Assembly: GCF_900103125.1 (NCBI RefSeq)
Contig: NZ_FNJV01000010.1
Span: 1 to 64,000, forward strand
DNA from: Mucilaginibacter sp. OK268
GTDB taxonomy: Bacteria; Bacteroidota; Bacteroidia; Sphingobacteriales; Sphingobacteriaceae
DNA length: 64,000 nt
Direction: 5' to 3'
Both the position numbers and the translations under genes were made by a program. Below the pieces are notes generated by a model that had not been told where the DNA came from, searched no databases, and saw nothing but the letters and a program-made list of their open reading frames with translations. Shown piece by piece: positions 50,996 through 58,934 of this stretch. Each line of letters begins with the position of its first letter. Position 1 is the stretch's first letter.

Positions 50996-51778
50996 ATGGA
51001 ATTTCACAATCTGCTGATAGAAAATAAAGAACGGATACAATACATCATCATTAACCGCGAAAGCAAGCTTAATGCCCTGAACAGGGATACCCTTGCCGAA
51101 TTGCATGTAGCTTTTGATGCGGCTTTTAAAAATCCCGCTGTTGGTGGTATTATAATCACCGGAACCGGCGCCAAAGCATTTGTGGCTGGTGCCGATATCA
51201 GTGAATTTGCCAATCTGAATGTTGATGAGGGCACAGCCCTTGCCCGCAAAGGACAAATAGAAGTATTTAACCTGATCGCCAATGGCAATAAACCCGTGAT
51301 CGCGGCCATTAATGGTTTTGCCTTGGGCGGCGGTTTGGAACTGGCTATGTCCTGTCATATCCGTATAGCCTCCGAAACCGCCAAAATGGGTCTGCCCGAA
51401 GTAACCCTGGGTTTAATACCCGGATACGGTGGTACCCAGCGCCTGGCTCAACTCATTGGAAAAGGCAAAGCGCTGGAAATGATATTGACCGCCGATATGA
51501 TCACCGCTGTGGAGGCCCATCAGTACGGCCTGGTTACGCATGTGGTTTGCCCGGAAGATCTATTGATCAAAGCTGAGGAGTTGCTACAAAAAATATTACT
51601 GAGAGCGCCGCTGGCCCTTGCTGCAGCTATAAACTCCGTAAACGCCGGATTTACCGATGGTGTGGATGGTTACGGCATCGAGATAGCGCAATTTGGAAAA
51701 TGCTTTGGCACAAAAGATTTTAAAGAAGGCGTTGCAGCCTTTTTGGAAAAACGTAAAGCCGCGTTTAAAGGGGAGTAA
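50996..51778 (+). CDS. Enoyl-CoA hydratase/isomerase family protein
   Basis: This 260-residue crotonase-fold enzyme has the oxyanion-hole pieces AFVAGADISEFANL and ALGGGLELAMSCHIRIA, with the catalytic glutamates at positions expected for a hydratase (KMGLPEVTLGLIPGYGGTQ). It should hydrate enoyl-CoA in fatty- or branched-acid breakdown. It follows the B12-binding gene closely, which hints at a shared pathway such as acyl-CoA rearrangement. Confidence 0.92.
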   Translation: MEFHNLLIENKERIQYIIINRESKLNALNRDTLAELHVAFDAAFKNPAVGGIIITGTGAKAFVAGADISEFANLNVDEGTALARKGQIEVFNLIANGNKPVIAAINGFALGGGLELAMSCHIRIASETAKMGLPEVTLGLIPGYGGTQRLAQLIGKGKALEMILTADMITAVEAHQYGLVTHVVCPEDLLIKAEELLQKILLRAPLALAAAINSVNAGFTDGVDGYGIEIAQFGKCFGTKDFKEGVAAFLEKRKAAFKGE

Positions 51779-52131
51779 CCTGCTTACCTGTCGTGTTAAA
51801 ATTTTGTTAACAGTATTCACGATCCAGGCTGTTTGGATTGTAATTTATAGAGCCCTTTATCTCTTAAAACTGAAATTAGCTATAAAACACGCAGAAAAGG
51901 GGCTTTTTGCCGGCTGAAAAGCTATGTTAATTCCATGTTAATTTGACACAAATAGGTGTGTAAACTTTCAATTTGACATTGTCCTGACCAAAATACCCGA
52001 ATGGTCAAAAAATAAATCATTGTTAATCAATCGATTAAATATTCGTGACTTTTGGATGAAAAATCATATATGATTCTGTGCTTTACTTTGCATTGTGTTT
52101 AAAAAACATATATCAAAAACACACAATTGTT
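51779..52131. other. Gap with promoter for the barrel gene
   Basis: These 353 bases hold no gene. TACTTTG at 52083-52089 resembles a -7 box and lies 42 bases before the barrel gene's ATG. The remainder is AT-rich with no recognised repeat. Confidence 0.4.
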
Positions 52132-52737
52132 ATGAAAAATACATTTAAAATTTCGGCCCTGGTTTTAGCATTTGCAGGATTTGCATTTGGCGCTAAAGCA
52201 CAAACAACTACCCCAACAACAACTACTACTACATCAACCACCACCAACAACGGTATCCGTTACAGCATTGGTGTTGACGCAGGTATCCCATTGGGTAACT
52301 TTAAAGATAACTACAAATGGAATTTAGGTGGTTCGGTACAAGCGGATATCCCGGTTATTTCAAACCAATTATTTGTTACTGTTAATGCAGGTTATAACAA
52401 CATATTTGGTAAAAAAGATATCGGTGGTGTTGCTGGTGCTGATGTTACAAACTTTCAATTGATCCCTGTAAAAGCTGGTTTAAAATACTTTGTTATTCCA
52501 AACTTTTATGTTCAAGGTGAAGCTGGTGCAGCATTTTTGTTAAACAAAAAAGATGTTGGTGTTAATAAATCAACCGCATTTGTTTATGCTCCGCAAGTAG
52601 GTGTTCAATTCCCTATCAGTGCAAATGGTAACTTTATTGATGCTGGTATCCGTTATGAAGCAACTACAAAATATGCTACTGGCGTTGATCAAAGCAAAGT
52701 AAGCTTTTTAGGTATCCGTGTAGCATACGGCTTCTAA
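52132..52737 (+). CDS. Small outer-membrane beta-barrel protein
   Basis: This 201-residue protein has a signal peptide (ISALVLAFAGFAFGAKAQ), a Thr-rich linker (TTTPTTTTTTSTTTNN) and about eight amphipathic strands of an OmpA/PorT-like barrel. It ends with the typical aromatic VAYGF. Its codons are simple and AT-rich, and a strong terminator follows, so it may be highly expressed. ATG 52132 is chosen as the direct start of the signal. Confidence 0.85.
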   Translation: MKNTFKISALVLAFAGFAFGAKAQTTTPTTTTTTSTTTNNGIRYSIGVDAGIPLGNFKDNYKWNLGGSVQADIPVISNQLFVTVNAGYNNIFGKKDIGGVAGADVTNFQLIPVKAGLKYFVIPNFYVQGEAGAAFLLNKKDVGVNKSTAFVYAPQVGVQFPISANGNFIDAGIRYEATTKYATGVDQSKVSFLGIRVAYGF

Positions 52738-52764
52738 ATATGGCCCTACATATACCTAATTAAC

Positions 52765-52796
52765 AAAAAGGGCAGCCAATTGGCTGCCCTTTTTGT
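52765..52796 (+). terminator. Intrinsic terminator after the barrel gene
   Basis: A perfect palindrome, AAAAAGGGCAGCC around AATT with GGCTGCCCTTTTT, spans 52765-52794 and is followed by GTTT. Confidence 0.9.
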
Positions 52797-52908
52797 TTGC
52801 GCCTTTTTTGTGTTTAAAGGCCTGTTTTTAAATAAAGCTCCATAAATTAGCAACATTGTTTGTAACTTAAGCGCGTTTAGTACATTTACCGTTATCAGTA
52901 TTGCTCTT

Positions 52909-54333
52909 ATGAAGAAAATCCTCATCATTGATGATGAAGTTAATGTGGCTTTATTGCTATCTAAATTTTTAACCCGTAACGGCTTTGATGTGAGTACCGC
53001 CTCCAGTGGTACAAGCGGCATGGAAGCCCTTAAAAATGACGAATTTAACCTGGTGTTATGCGATTTTAGGTTAGAAGATACCGATGGCCGCGAAATGCTC
53101 AGGAATATCAAAACCCAATATCCTAAAACCGGGGTTATCATTATTACGGGCTACTCGGATATTAAAATGGCGGTTGAGCTGATAAAAATGGGCGCTTATG
53201 ATTATATCACCAAGCCCTTATATCCCGACGAAATATTAAATACGATTAATAAGGCCGTTGAAACGCATTACGCCCTGGTTGAAGATACAGGGATCGATAA
53301 TAATATCGTTACTGAAAAATCAAAAAGCCGCGATAATAAAAAGCTGGTGTTCGCCAGCGAATTTGTAGCCGGCAGCAGCAAATCATCCAAAGAACTACAA
53401 CGCCAGATAGAGCTGGTGGCGCCCACCAATTATAGTGTAATTATATTGGGCGAAAGCGGTACAGGCAAGGAGTCGGTTGCTAAAAGTATACATTTGAACA
53501 GTCAGCGCCATAATCAGCCTTTTATCGCGATGGACTGCGGTTCATTAACCAAAGAGCTGGCAGCCAGCGAATTCTTTGGACACGAAAAAGGATCGTTCAC
53601 TGGTGCATTGTATACTAAAATAGGGCATTTTGAAATGGCCAACGGCGGTACTTTGTTTTTGGACGAAGTGGGCAACCTCTCCTATGAGATCCAGGCCGCC
53701 CTGCTGCGCACCGTTCAGGAACGCAAGGTTAAAAGGATAGGCAGCACCAAAGAGATCGATCTGGATGTGCGCATTATTATAGCCACCAACGAAAGTCTGC
53801 AGGATGGCATATTAAAAGGCAAGTTCAGGGAAGACCTGTACCACCGTTTTAATGAATTTACCATCTACATGCCGCCATTGCGCGAGCGGGGCAACGATAT
53901 TATGCTATTGGCCGAACATTTTTTAAAAATAGCCAATAATGAGCTGGGCCGCAATGTAACCACGTTTGCACCCGAAGTGATTGATTGTTTTATGAACTAC
54001 CGGTGGCCGGGCAACATCCGCGAGCTGAAAAATGTGATCAGGCGGGCGGCTTTACTGGCCGAAGATAACGAGATCACGATGAAGGCATTGCCGCTGGAGA
54101 TCTCCAACTTTAAAGCACCTTCGTTTGAGCAGGCTTACAACCACCAGGCCTATGAAGCACCAGAAGTAAAAGAGCCGCGCCATGACCTGAAAAACGCGGC
54201 CCTCGAAGCCGAATACGAAACCATTATTAAAGTTTTAAGAGAAGTGAATTTTAATAAAACAAAGGCGGCCGAAATATTAAATATCGACCGTAAAACGTTG
54301 TACAACAAAATGAAGGCCATCAACCTGAAATAG
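52909..54333 (+). CDS. NtrC-family sigma-54-dependent response regulator
   Basis: This 474-residue activator has a receiver domain (residues 1-120; LIIDDEVNV, phosphorylated Asp in LVLCDFRLEDTDGRE, Lys in DYITKPLYPDE). An AAA+ domain follows (about 155-395): Walker A GESGTGKES, the sigma-54 loop as GSFTGA in HEKGSFTGALYT, Walker B GGTLFLDEVGN. A Fis-type helix-turn-helix ends it (NKTKAAEILNIDRKTLYNKM). The loop has Ser where most have Ala. No histidine kinase is adjacent; a tiny DHp-like gene starts one base after its stop. Confidence 0.94.
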   Translation: MKKILIIDDEVNVALLLSKFLTRNGFDVSTASSGTSGMEALKNDEFNLVLCDFRLEDTDGREMLRNIKTQYPKTGVIIITGYSDIKMAVELIKMGAYDYITKPLYPDEILNTINKAVETHYALVEDTGIDNNIVTEKSKSRDNKKLVFASEFVAGSSKSSKELQRQIELVAPTNYSVIILGESGTGKESVAKSIHLNSQRHNQPFIAMDCGSLTKELAASEFFGHEKGSFTGALYTKIGHFEMANGGTLFLDEVGNLSYEIQAALLRTVQERKVKRIGSTKEIDLDVRIIIATNESLQDGILKGKFREDLYHRFNEFTIYMPPLRERGNDIMLLAEHFLKIANNELGRNVTTFAPEVIDCFMNYRWPGNIRELKNVIRRAALLAEDNEITMKALPLEISNFKAPSFEQAYNHQAYEAPEVKEPRHDLKNAALEAEYETIIKVLREVNFNKTKAAEILNIDRKTLYNKMKAINLK

Positions 54334-54334
54334 A

Positions 54335-54538
54335 ATGGAAGATCTGGAAGCAAGGAGTGCTGACGACAACTTGCGTAAATTAAAGCACGATATTAAAAAC
54401 CAGCTCTCCAATATCCACCTGGCACTGGAGCAGTTGAAATATGAAATACCCGATCTTTCCGAGGATTGTTTATTTTACCTGGATACCATCTTAACAAGCT
54501 CCACCCAGATAAACAATTTACTAAACAACGCCGATTAA
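54335..54538 (+). CDS. Tiny DHp-like (histidine phosphoacceptor) protein
   Basis: This 67-residue protein contains KLKHDIKNQLSNIHLALEQL (H18, D19, N22), which has the form of the H box of histidine kinases, and a second helix YLDTILTSSTQINNLL that would complete a two-helix dimerisation hairpin. There is no ATP-binding domain. It begins one base after the NtrC-like gene, so they are cotranscribed. It may relay phosphate to that regulator or bind its receiver. This function is inference from shape and position. Confidence 0.6.
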   Translation: MEDLEARSADDNLRKLKHDIKNQLSNIHLALEQLKYEIPDLSEDCLFYLDTILTSSTQINNLLNNAD

Positions 54539-54547
54539 CATTTTTTA

Positions 54548-54694
54548 AGTATCAAGTAGTTAGTATCAAGTATCAAGATATTTGTAAATTGGCACTCAAG
54601 GCCTGATATTCCAATTGTCAAACATTATCAAAACAATTTTATTGGGCAACTGTACAATTAAAGTCCTGATACTTGATACTAACTACTTGATACT
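54548..54694. repeat. TATCAAGT element with perfect 28-bp inverted ends
   Basis: AGTATCAAGTAGTTAGTATC and onward (54548-54575) is repeated exactly as reverse complement at 54667-54694, 91 bases away. The words are the same as in 4465-4598. The next gene's ATG begins two bases after the right end, so its whole translation-start region lies in the element. Confidence 0.85.
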
Positions 54695-54696
54695 AA

Positions 54697-55740
54697 ATGT
54701 CAATTTTTAATTATAAGCAACGCAATAACATTATCCTGGTAAGTATCATTATACTGGGTTGTTTTTTGCTGTACGCGCTACATGGTTTATTCAGTTCCAT
54801 ATTAGGGGCTATTGTGTTGTTCACCATTTTCAGGTCGCTGTACCTTTACCTGGTCGAAAACAAAGGATGGAATCGCGTGGCGGTGGCTTTGCTCATCATA
54901 TTTGCATCCCTTATAGTTATTGTTATCCCCTTTCTGTTGCTAAGTATCATGGTGGTGGGTAAAATATCGAGCATCGACATTAAATCCTTACCTATTGAAC
55001 AGTGGACATCTAAAATAGATGCCTTTGCGGCAACCAATTTGAACCAACCCCACTTTGCCGAAGATACCCTTCAAAAGCTGGGGTCTTTTGGTACCGAGCT
55101 TTTTCCGTCCATTTTAAGCAGCGCGGCCAATATCATTATCACCTTGCTGGTATTGTACTTTCTGTTGTATTTTATGCTCACGCAAATACGTGAATTTGAG
55201 GCCGGTTTGTTAAAATATGCCCCATTTCGTGAGCAGCATGCCTTAAAATTTGCATCGGCCCTACGCGATTCTACTTATTCTAACGTTTTAGGGCAGGGAA
55301 TAATAGCCGTTATACAGGGTACGTTGCTGGCCATAGGCTTTTATGCGTTTGGGATACCCGATGCCGTGTTTTGGGGCGTAATAGGGGCTTTTATATCTTT
55401 TTTGCCGGTGGTAGGCGCGCCAACGCTTTCCATACCTGCCAGTATTTTATTATTTGCGCAGGGACATACGCTAAAAGGGGTTTTACTGCTGATTTACGGC
55501 TTGCTGGTTATTGGTAATATTGATAATGTTTTACGCATGATCATTAACAAGCGTATTGCTAATACGCACCCTATTATATCTGTTATAGGGGTGTTTATAG
55601 GGTTGCCGCTTTTTGGGATACTGGGTTTGGTTTTCGGACCGGTGTTATTGTCTTATTTTTTATTATTGCTGGAGATATACGAAACGAACAGAATGGCAGC
55701 CGACAGATTGGAACGGATACATACAACACCCGAAAGCTGA
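54697..55740 (+). CDS. AI-2E family transporter
   Basis: This 347-residue protein has about eight membrane segments in the order typical of the AI-2E (PerM/TqsA) family, with a soluble loop near residues 85-135 and the conserved GALLAIGFYAFGIPDAVFWG region (here GTLLAIGFYAFGIPDAVFWG). Members export small molecules or couple ions; the substrate is unknown. The start is set by the first ATG after the word element. Confidence 0.9.
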   Translation: MSIFNYKQRNNIILVSIIILGCFLLYALHGLFSSILGAIVLFTIFRSLYLYLVENKGWNRVAVALLIIFASLIVIVIPFLLLSIMVVGKISSIDIKSLPIEQWTSKIDAFAATNLNQPHFAEDTLQKLGSFGTELFPSILSSAANIIITLLVLYFLLYFMLTQIREFEAGLLKYAPFREQHALKFASALRDSTYSNVLGQGIIAVIQGTLLAIGFYAFGIPDAVFWGVIGAFISFLPVVGAPTLSIPASILLFAQGHTLKGVLLLIYGLLVIGNIDNVLRMIINKRIANTHPIISVIGVFIGLPLFGILGLVFGPVLLSYFLLLLEIYETNRMAADRLERIHTTPES

Positions 55741-55899
55741 CAGATTGAATTGAACACTTTTGTGAACAGAGGAACAAAGCACTATCGGGAGTTAAAAAAA
55801 TAAATTATACAGAAATTGCAGAAAAATTGACCGATCTGTAATATTTGGCAGGATATTTAATCATATTACAACAAATGTTCAACTTAAAATTATATTACA

Positions 55900-56166
55900 A
55901 TGAATGATAACACAAAAGTAGTTGTTGCATTGCTTGCAGGCTTGGCAGCAGGAGCAGCCCTGGGAATTTTGTTTGCACCAGATAAAGGTAATGAAACACG
56001 CGACAAGCTTACCGAATCATTAAAAAACCTGGGCGAATCAATCAAAGATACCGCAGCAGCTGAGATCGATAACCTGGTAGGTTTAAAAGATAAAGTGGTT
56101 GAAAATATAAAATCAAAGATCAGGGGAGCCGAAGAAGAGTATCAGGACGATCTGGAACACGCTTAA
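55900..56166 (+). CDS. YtxH-domain protein
   Basis: This 88-residue protein has one membrane segment (VVALLAGLAAGAALGILFAP) followed by DKGNETRDKL and an amphipathic helical tail, the YtxH pattern. Such proteins appear under general stress and sit at the envelope. Two further small envelope genes follow, and the three probably act together. Confidence 0.88.
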   Translation: MNDNTKVVVALLAGLAAGAALGILFAPDKGNETRDKLTESLKNLGESIKDTAAAEIDNLVGLKDKVVENIKSKIRGAEEEYQDDLEHA

Positions 56167-56200
56167 TTTTACCTCATCCTTCGGTAAAAGAGAGCCAAGA

Positions 56201-56275
56201 ATATTAGAGTCAAGAATCAAGAAGCGTAATTGGCGATTTGCCGATGTCTTCTGTCTTGATTCTTGACTCTAATAT
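56201..56275. repeat. TCAAGAATCAAGA element with perfect 22-bp inverted ends
   Basis: ATATTAGAGTCAAGAATCAA with GA (56201-56222) is exactly reversed at 56254-56275. More words continue on both sides. It lies between the YtxH and holin-like genes and supplies an open frame upstream of the latter that I do not count as coding. Confidence 0.8.
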
Positions 56276-56309
56276 CTTGATTCTTATTGTCGAATATAAA
56301 ACTACATCT

Positions 56310-56660
56310 ATGGAAGCCAAAAAAGAAACACCACCACCACTACCTCCCATTGTTGACCAGCTGAAGGAATATGCCGAAACGCGTTTCAAGCTTTTGAAAT
56401 ATGAGGCAATTGAAGGTGGAACTTCAATTTTAGCCAGTATGATCACGGATGCCATTACGGCTATAAGCATGGTACTGGCCTTCATGTTTGCCAGTCTTAC
56501 TTTAGCTTTTTATTTGGCCTATTTGTTAAATTCAGATTGGGAAGGTTTTGGCTGTGTAGCGCTTATTTATTTAATAATAGCCATTGTTATAAAAATGAAT
56601 AAGGAGCGTATTGAAAAGCCGCTGATCAACCTTTTCATACAAAAACTGTTTAAAAAATAA
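56310..56660 (+). CDS. Phage-holin-like membrane protein (Holin-X type)
   Basis: This 116-residue protein has a Pro-rich start (KKETPPPLPPIVDQLKEY), an amphipathic helix and two membrane helices (ISMVLAFMFASLTLAFYLAY and VALIYLIIAIVI). It resembles the DUF/Holin-X family found in stress operons with YtxH. The start is ATG 56310; the frame upstream runs through the word repeat. The true role is unknown and lysis is unlikely. Confidence 0.8.
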   Translation: MEAKKETPPPLPPIVDQLKEYAETRFKLLKYEAIEGGTSILASMITDAITAISMVLAFMFASLTLAFYLAYLLNSDWEGFGCVALIYLIIAIVIKMNKERIEKPLINLFIQKLFKK

Positions 56661-56663
56661 AGT

Positions 56664-57107
56664 ATGGACGTTTCAATAAAAAATATTACAGATCTGCAGG
56701 AAGAGATTGCGAGGATACGCGTTATTGAAGCGCAACAAGGTACAGAATTAGCCAAGCGCTTTAGTAGCCCTTCGGCCATATTTGCCAGCGTTATGTCGTT
56801 ATTGAACTCAGGTAACAGAAATGCCGGCGATGATCAACCTGGGATTTTTAACCAGGACTTTTTTGGTTTGTTATCCAGGATCGTATTGCCGGTTACGTTG
56901 AATAAAACATTGTTCAAGCGCTCCAACTTTTTAGTTAAAACATTGGTTGGATTGGTATCTCAAAAAGCCTCTAACTACATCAGCGGCGATTCGATCCATG
57001 GTTTATGGGATACCGTAAAATCGACAGTTCTTTCGGTTATTAAAAGCAAACCGGAAGCCCCTCGTAAAGGAGGCATGCCCGATGTACCACCACCGGTGGT
57101 GATGTAA
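56664..57107 (+). CDS. Conserved hypothetical, third gene of the YtxH cluster
   Basis: This 147-residue protein begins with a helix (LQEEIARIRVIEAQQGTELA) and has a central region with RIVLPVTLNKTLFKRSNFLV and a Pro-rich tail (MPDVPPPVVM). It starts four bases after the holin-like gene. No family that I recognise beyond its usual place next to YtxH and holin-like genes in this phylum. Confidence 0.75.
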   Translation: MDVSIKNITDLQEEIARIRVIEAQQGTELAKRFSSPSAIFASVMSLLNSGNRNAGDDQPGIFNQDFFGLLSRIVLPVTLNKTLFKRSNFLVKTLVGLVSQKASNYISGDSIHGLWDTVKSTVLSVIKSKPEAPRKGGMPDVPPPVVM

Positions 57108-57152
57108 TGCTTTTAAGTCTTAAGCCTGAAGTAGAAAGTCTTAAGTATTGAT

Positions 57153-57227
57153 GTAGAGACGCATATTTGCGTCTTTTTTATTGCCCGGATGCCGTGGTTG
57201 GCGGGAGACGCAAATATGCGTCTCTAC
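57153..57227. repeat. TAGAGACGC element with perfect 22-bp inverted ends
   Basis: GTAGAGACGCATATTTGCGT with CT (57153-57174) is exactly reversed at 57206-57227. GTCTTAAG words lie just upstream (57115-57145). It is also partly self-complementary (ACGCATATTTGCGT). Confidence 0.8.
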
Positions 57228-57290
57228 AATAAGCGGTTATTCCACAGATTTAACAAAACCTCCCAAATTTCCACAGTTTGCAGAAAAGCC

Positions 57291-57298
57291 TATTTTTG
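57291..57298 (+). promoter_or_regulatory. -7 promoter box for trmB
   Basis: TATTTTTG fits the consensus and lies 15 bases before the GTG at 57314. Transcription would start near 57305, after the TTG at 57278, which rules that TTG out as start. Confidence 0.5.
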
Positions 57299-57313
57299 CA
57301 ATTATTTAAAAAA

Positions 57314-57964
57314 GTGGGAAAAGATAAAATAAGACGTTTTGCTGAAATTGATACTTTTAGCAATGTATTACAATTAGATGCCGGTAAACCTTTTAAAGGC
57401 GAATGGAGCAAAGGATTTTTTAAGAACAATAACCCGGTAGTGTTGGAGCTGGCCTGCGGTAAGGGCGAATACACCGTGAACCTGGCCACGTTGTTTCCTG
57501 ATAAAAATTTTATTGGTATTGATTATAAAGGCAACCGCATTTGGCGGGGCGCTAAAACCGCGCTGGAAGAAAATGTGCCCAACGTAGCCTTTTTGCGCAT
57601 CCAGATAGAAAATCTGCTCGACTACTTTGCTGCCGGCGAAGTGGATGAGATCTGGATTACCTTCCCCGATCCGCAGCCCCAGTTGAGCCGCGAAAAGAAA
57701 CGCCTCACCTCTCCCCGATTTTTAAACAAGTATATCGAAATATTAAAACCGGGCGGTTGTGTGAATTTAAAAACTGACAATGATGGTCTGCATGCTTATA
57801 CTGCCGAAAAGATAGAAGAACTGAAACTCAAGCTCCACATCAGAACCGAAGACCTGTATCATTCGCCTTATGCCGATGAGGTGTTGTCGATCAAAACATA
57901 TTACGAAAAGAAATATTTAAAGGATAATAAGAACATTAACTATCTTAAGTTTTCGTTTGCGTAG
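57314..57964 (+). CDS. trmB: tRNA (guanine46-N7)-methyltransferase
   Basis: This 216-residue enzyme methylates G46 of tRNA using S-adenosylmethionine. The binding loop is VLELACGKGEYTVNLA; GIDYKGNRIWRGAKTA and EIWITFPDPQPQ are family signatures. I set the start at GTG 57314 so that the protein begins (M)GKDKIRRFAEIDTF, as in relatives; a longer frame from TTG 57278 overlaps the promoter box. Confidence 0.93.
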   Translation: MGKDKIRRFAEIDTFSNVLQLDAGKPFKGEWSKGFFKNNNPVVLELACGKGEYTVNLATLFPDKNFIGIDYKGNRIWRGAKTALEENVPNVAFLRIQIENLLDYFAAGEVDEIWITFPDPQPQLSREKKRLTSPRFLNKYIEILKPGGCVNLKTDNDGLHAYTAEKIEELKLKLHIRTEDLYHSPYADEVLSIKTYYEKKYLKDNKNINYLKFSFA

Positions 57965-58001
57965 GAGGGTACTAAAACTGTTTGATCGTATAATAGAAAA
58001 T

Positions 58002-58085
58002 ATGTCATTGCGAGGAGGAACGACGAAGCAATCTCCTCACATGTATAAACGCGAGGAGATTGCCGCGCTACGCTCGCAATGACAT
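58002..58085. repeat. GTCATTGCGAGG palindrome after trmB
   Basis: ATGTCATTGCGAGGAGGAAC and ACGCTCGCAATGACAT close a hairpin with CAATCTCCTCACATG opposite CGCGAGGAGATTG. The following 60 bases carry AGCTTT words up to the next gene. Confidence 0.8.
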
Positions 58086-58150
58086 GGTTCTTGAATTTAT
58101 AAATAGTAATTTAGCTTTAAGCTTTCTGCTTTCGACTTTTAGCTTTTACC

Positions 58151-58483
58151 ATGGACGACATTAATTTCTTCGATAAAGTATACCAGGTGGCCCGCCTCAT
58201 CCCGGTGGGCAGGGTAACCTCCTATGGCGCCATTGCCAGCTATCTGGGTACAAAAGGCTCATCGCGTATGGTAGGTTATGCCATGCAGGCGGCGGGTAAG
58301 GTAGTGCCCAAAGTGCCAGCCCACCGGGTAGTGAACCGCCAGGGTTTACTTACCGCTAAATTTCATTTCGGCGGCAACCTGATGGCTGAATTGCTGGAAA
58401 GTGAAGGCGTACAGGTAAAGGACGACCAGGTACAGGATTTTAAAACCGTGTTCTGGGATCCGAATATCGAACTGGCTTTATAA
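58151..58483 (+). CDS. Alkyltransferase-like protein (ATL), MGMT family without the cysteine
   Basis: This 110-residue protein matches the DNA-binding domain of O6-alkylguanine transferases (VGRVTSYGAIASYLG; SRMVGYAMQAAG). The active-site PCHR is PAHR here (residues 56-59), so Ala57 replaces the reactive cysteine. That is the pattern of alkyltransferase-like proteins, which bind alkylated guanine and pass it to nucleotide excision repair. Direct repair is not expected. Confidence 0.92.
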   Translation: MDDINFFDKVYQVARLIPVGRVTSYGAIASYLGTKGSSRMVGYAMQAAGKVVPKVPAHRVVNRQGLLTAKFHFGGNLMAELLESEGVQVKDDQVQDFKTVFWDPNIELAL

Positions 58484-58837
58484 TAGCTGCAGCAACTCCA
58501 TGCGGTTACCAAACGGGTCGATAAAAGCAAAACGCTTGCGGCCGGTGATCAATGGTTCTTCCATTATTTCTAATCCATGGCTTTCCAGGTATTTGCGCGC
58601 GGCCAGCGCGTCGCTGACTTCAAAGGCTGTATGCCTGATAGAGCGCGGATGGCTTTCCTCTACCCCGATATGCAGTTCGATGTCTGCTATCCTGAACCAA
58701 TATCCGGCCGATGAAAATACATCCGGGCGCTTGGTTGGTTCCAGTCCGATAATATCGGTGTAAAATAACCTGGCTTCTTCCAGCCGTTCGGGCGTGACAC
58801 AGATGTGTATATGGTCGGCACGTTTAAAGTTGATCAT
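58478..58837 (-). CDS. VOC-family (glyoxalase-like) protein
   Basis: This 119-residue protein has the vicinal-oxygen-chelate fold as two beta-alpha-beta-beta-beta units: residues about 5-55 (RADHIHICVTPERLEEARLF) and 60-115 (IRHTAFEVSDALAARKYL; FAFIDPFGNRMELLQ). Metal-ligand candidates are His in DHIHI, His in IRHTAF and Glu in RMELL. Start at ATG 58835-58837; an earlier in-frame ATG adds 11 odd residues. It overlaps the end of the ATL gene by six bases on the other strand. Substrate is unknown. Confidence 0.85.
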   Translation of the reverse strand: MINFKRADHIHICVTPERLEEARLFYTDIIGLEPTKRPDVFSSAGYWFRIADIELHIGVEESHPRSIRHTAFEVSDALAARKYLESHGLEIMEEPLITGRKRFAFIDPFGNRMELLQLL

Positions 58838-58934
58838 GGGCTTATGTTTGATAAAATTCAACAGGTACAAAAAAGCCGCCTTCTTTACCCGGATAATCCA
58901 AAGATAAAAAAGACGGCCCTGAAATATAGGTCAG

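Noticed and set aside
56238..56309. Longer start for the holin-like protein
   Set aside because: The extra 24 codons are translated word repeats; ATG 56310 gives the expected N-terminus.
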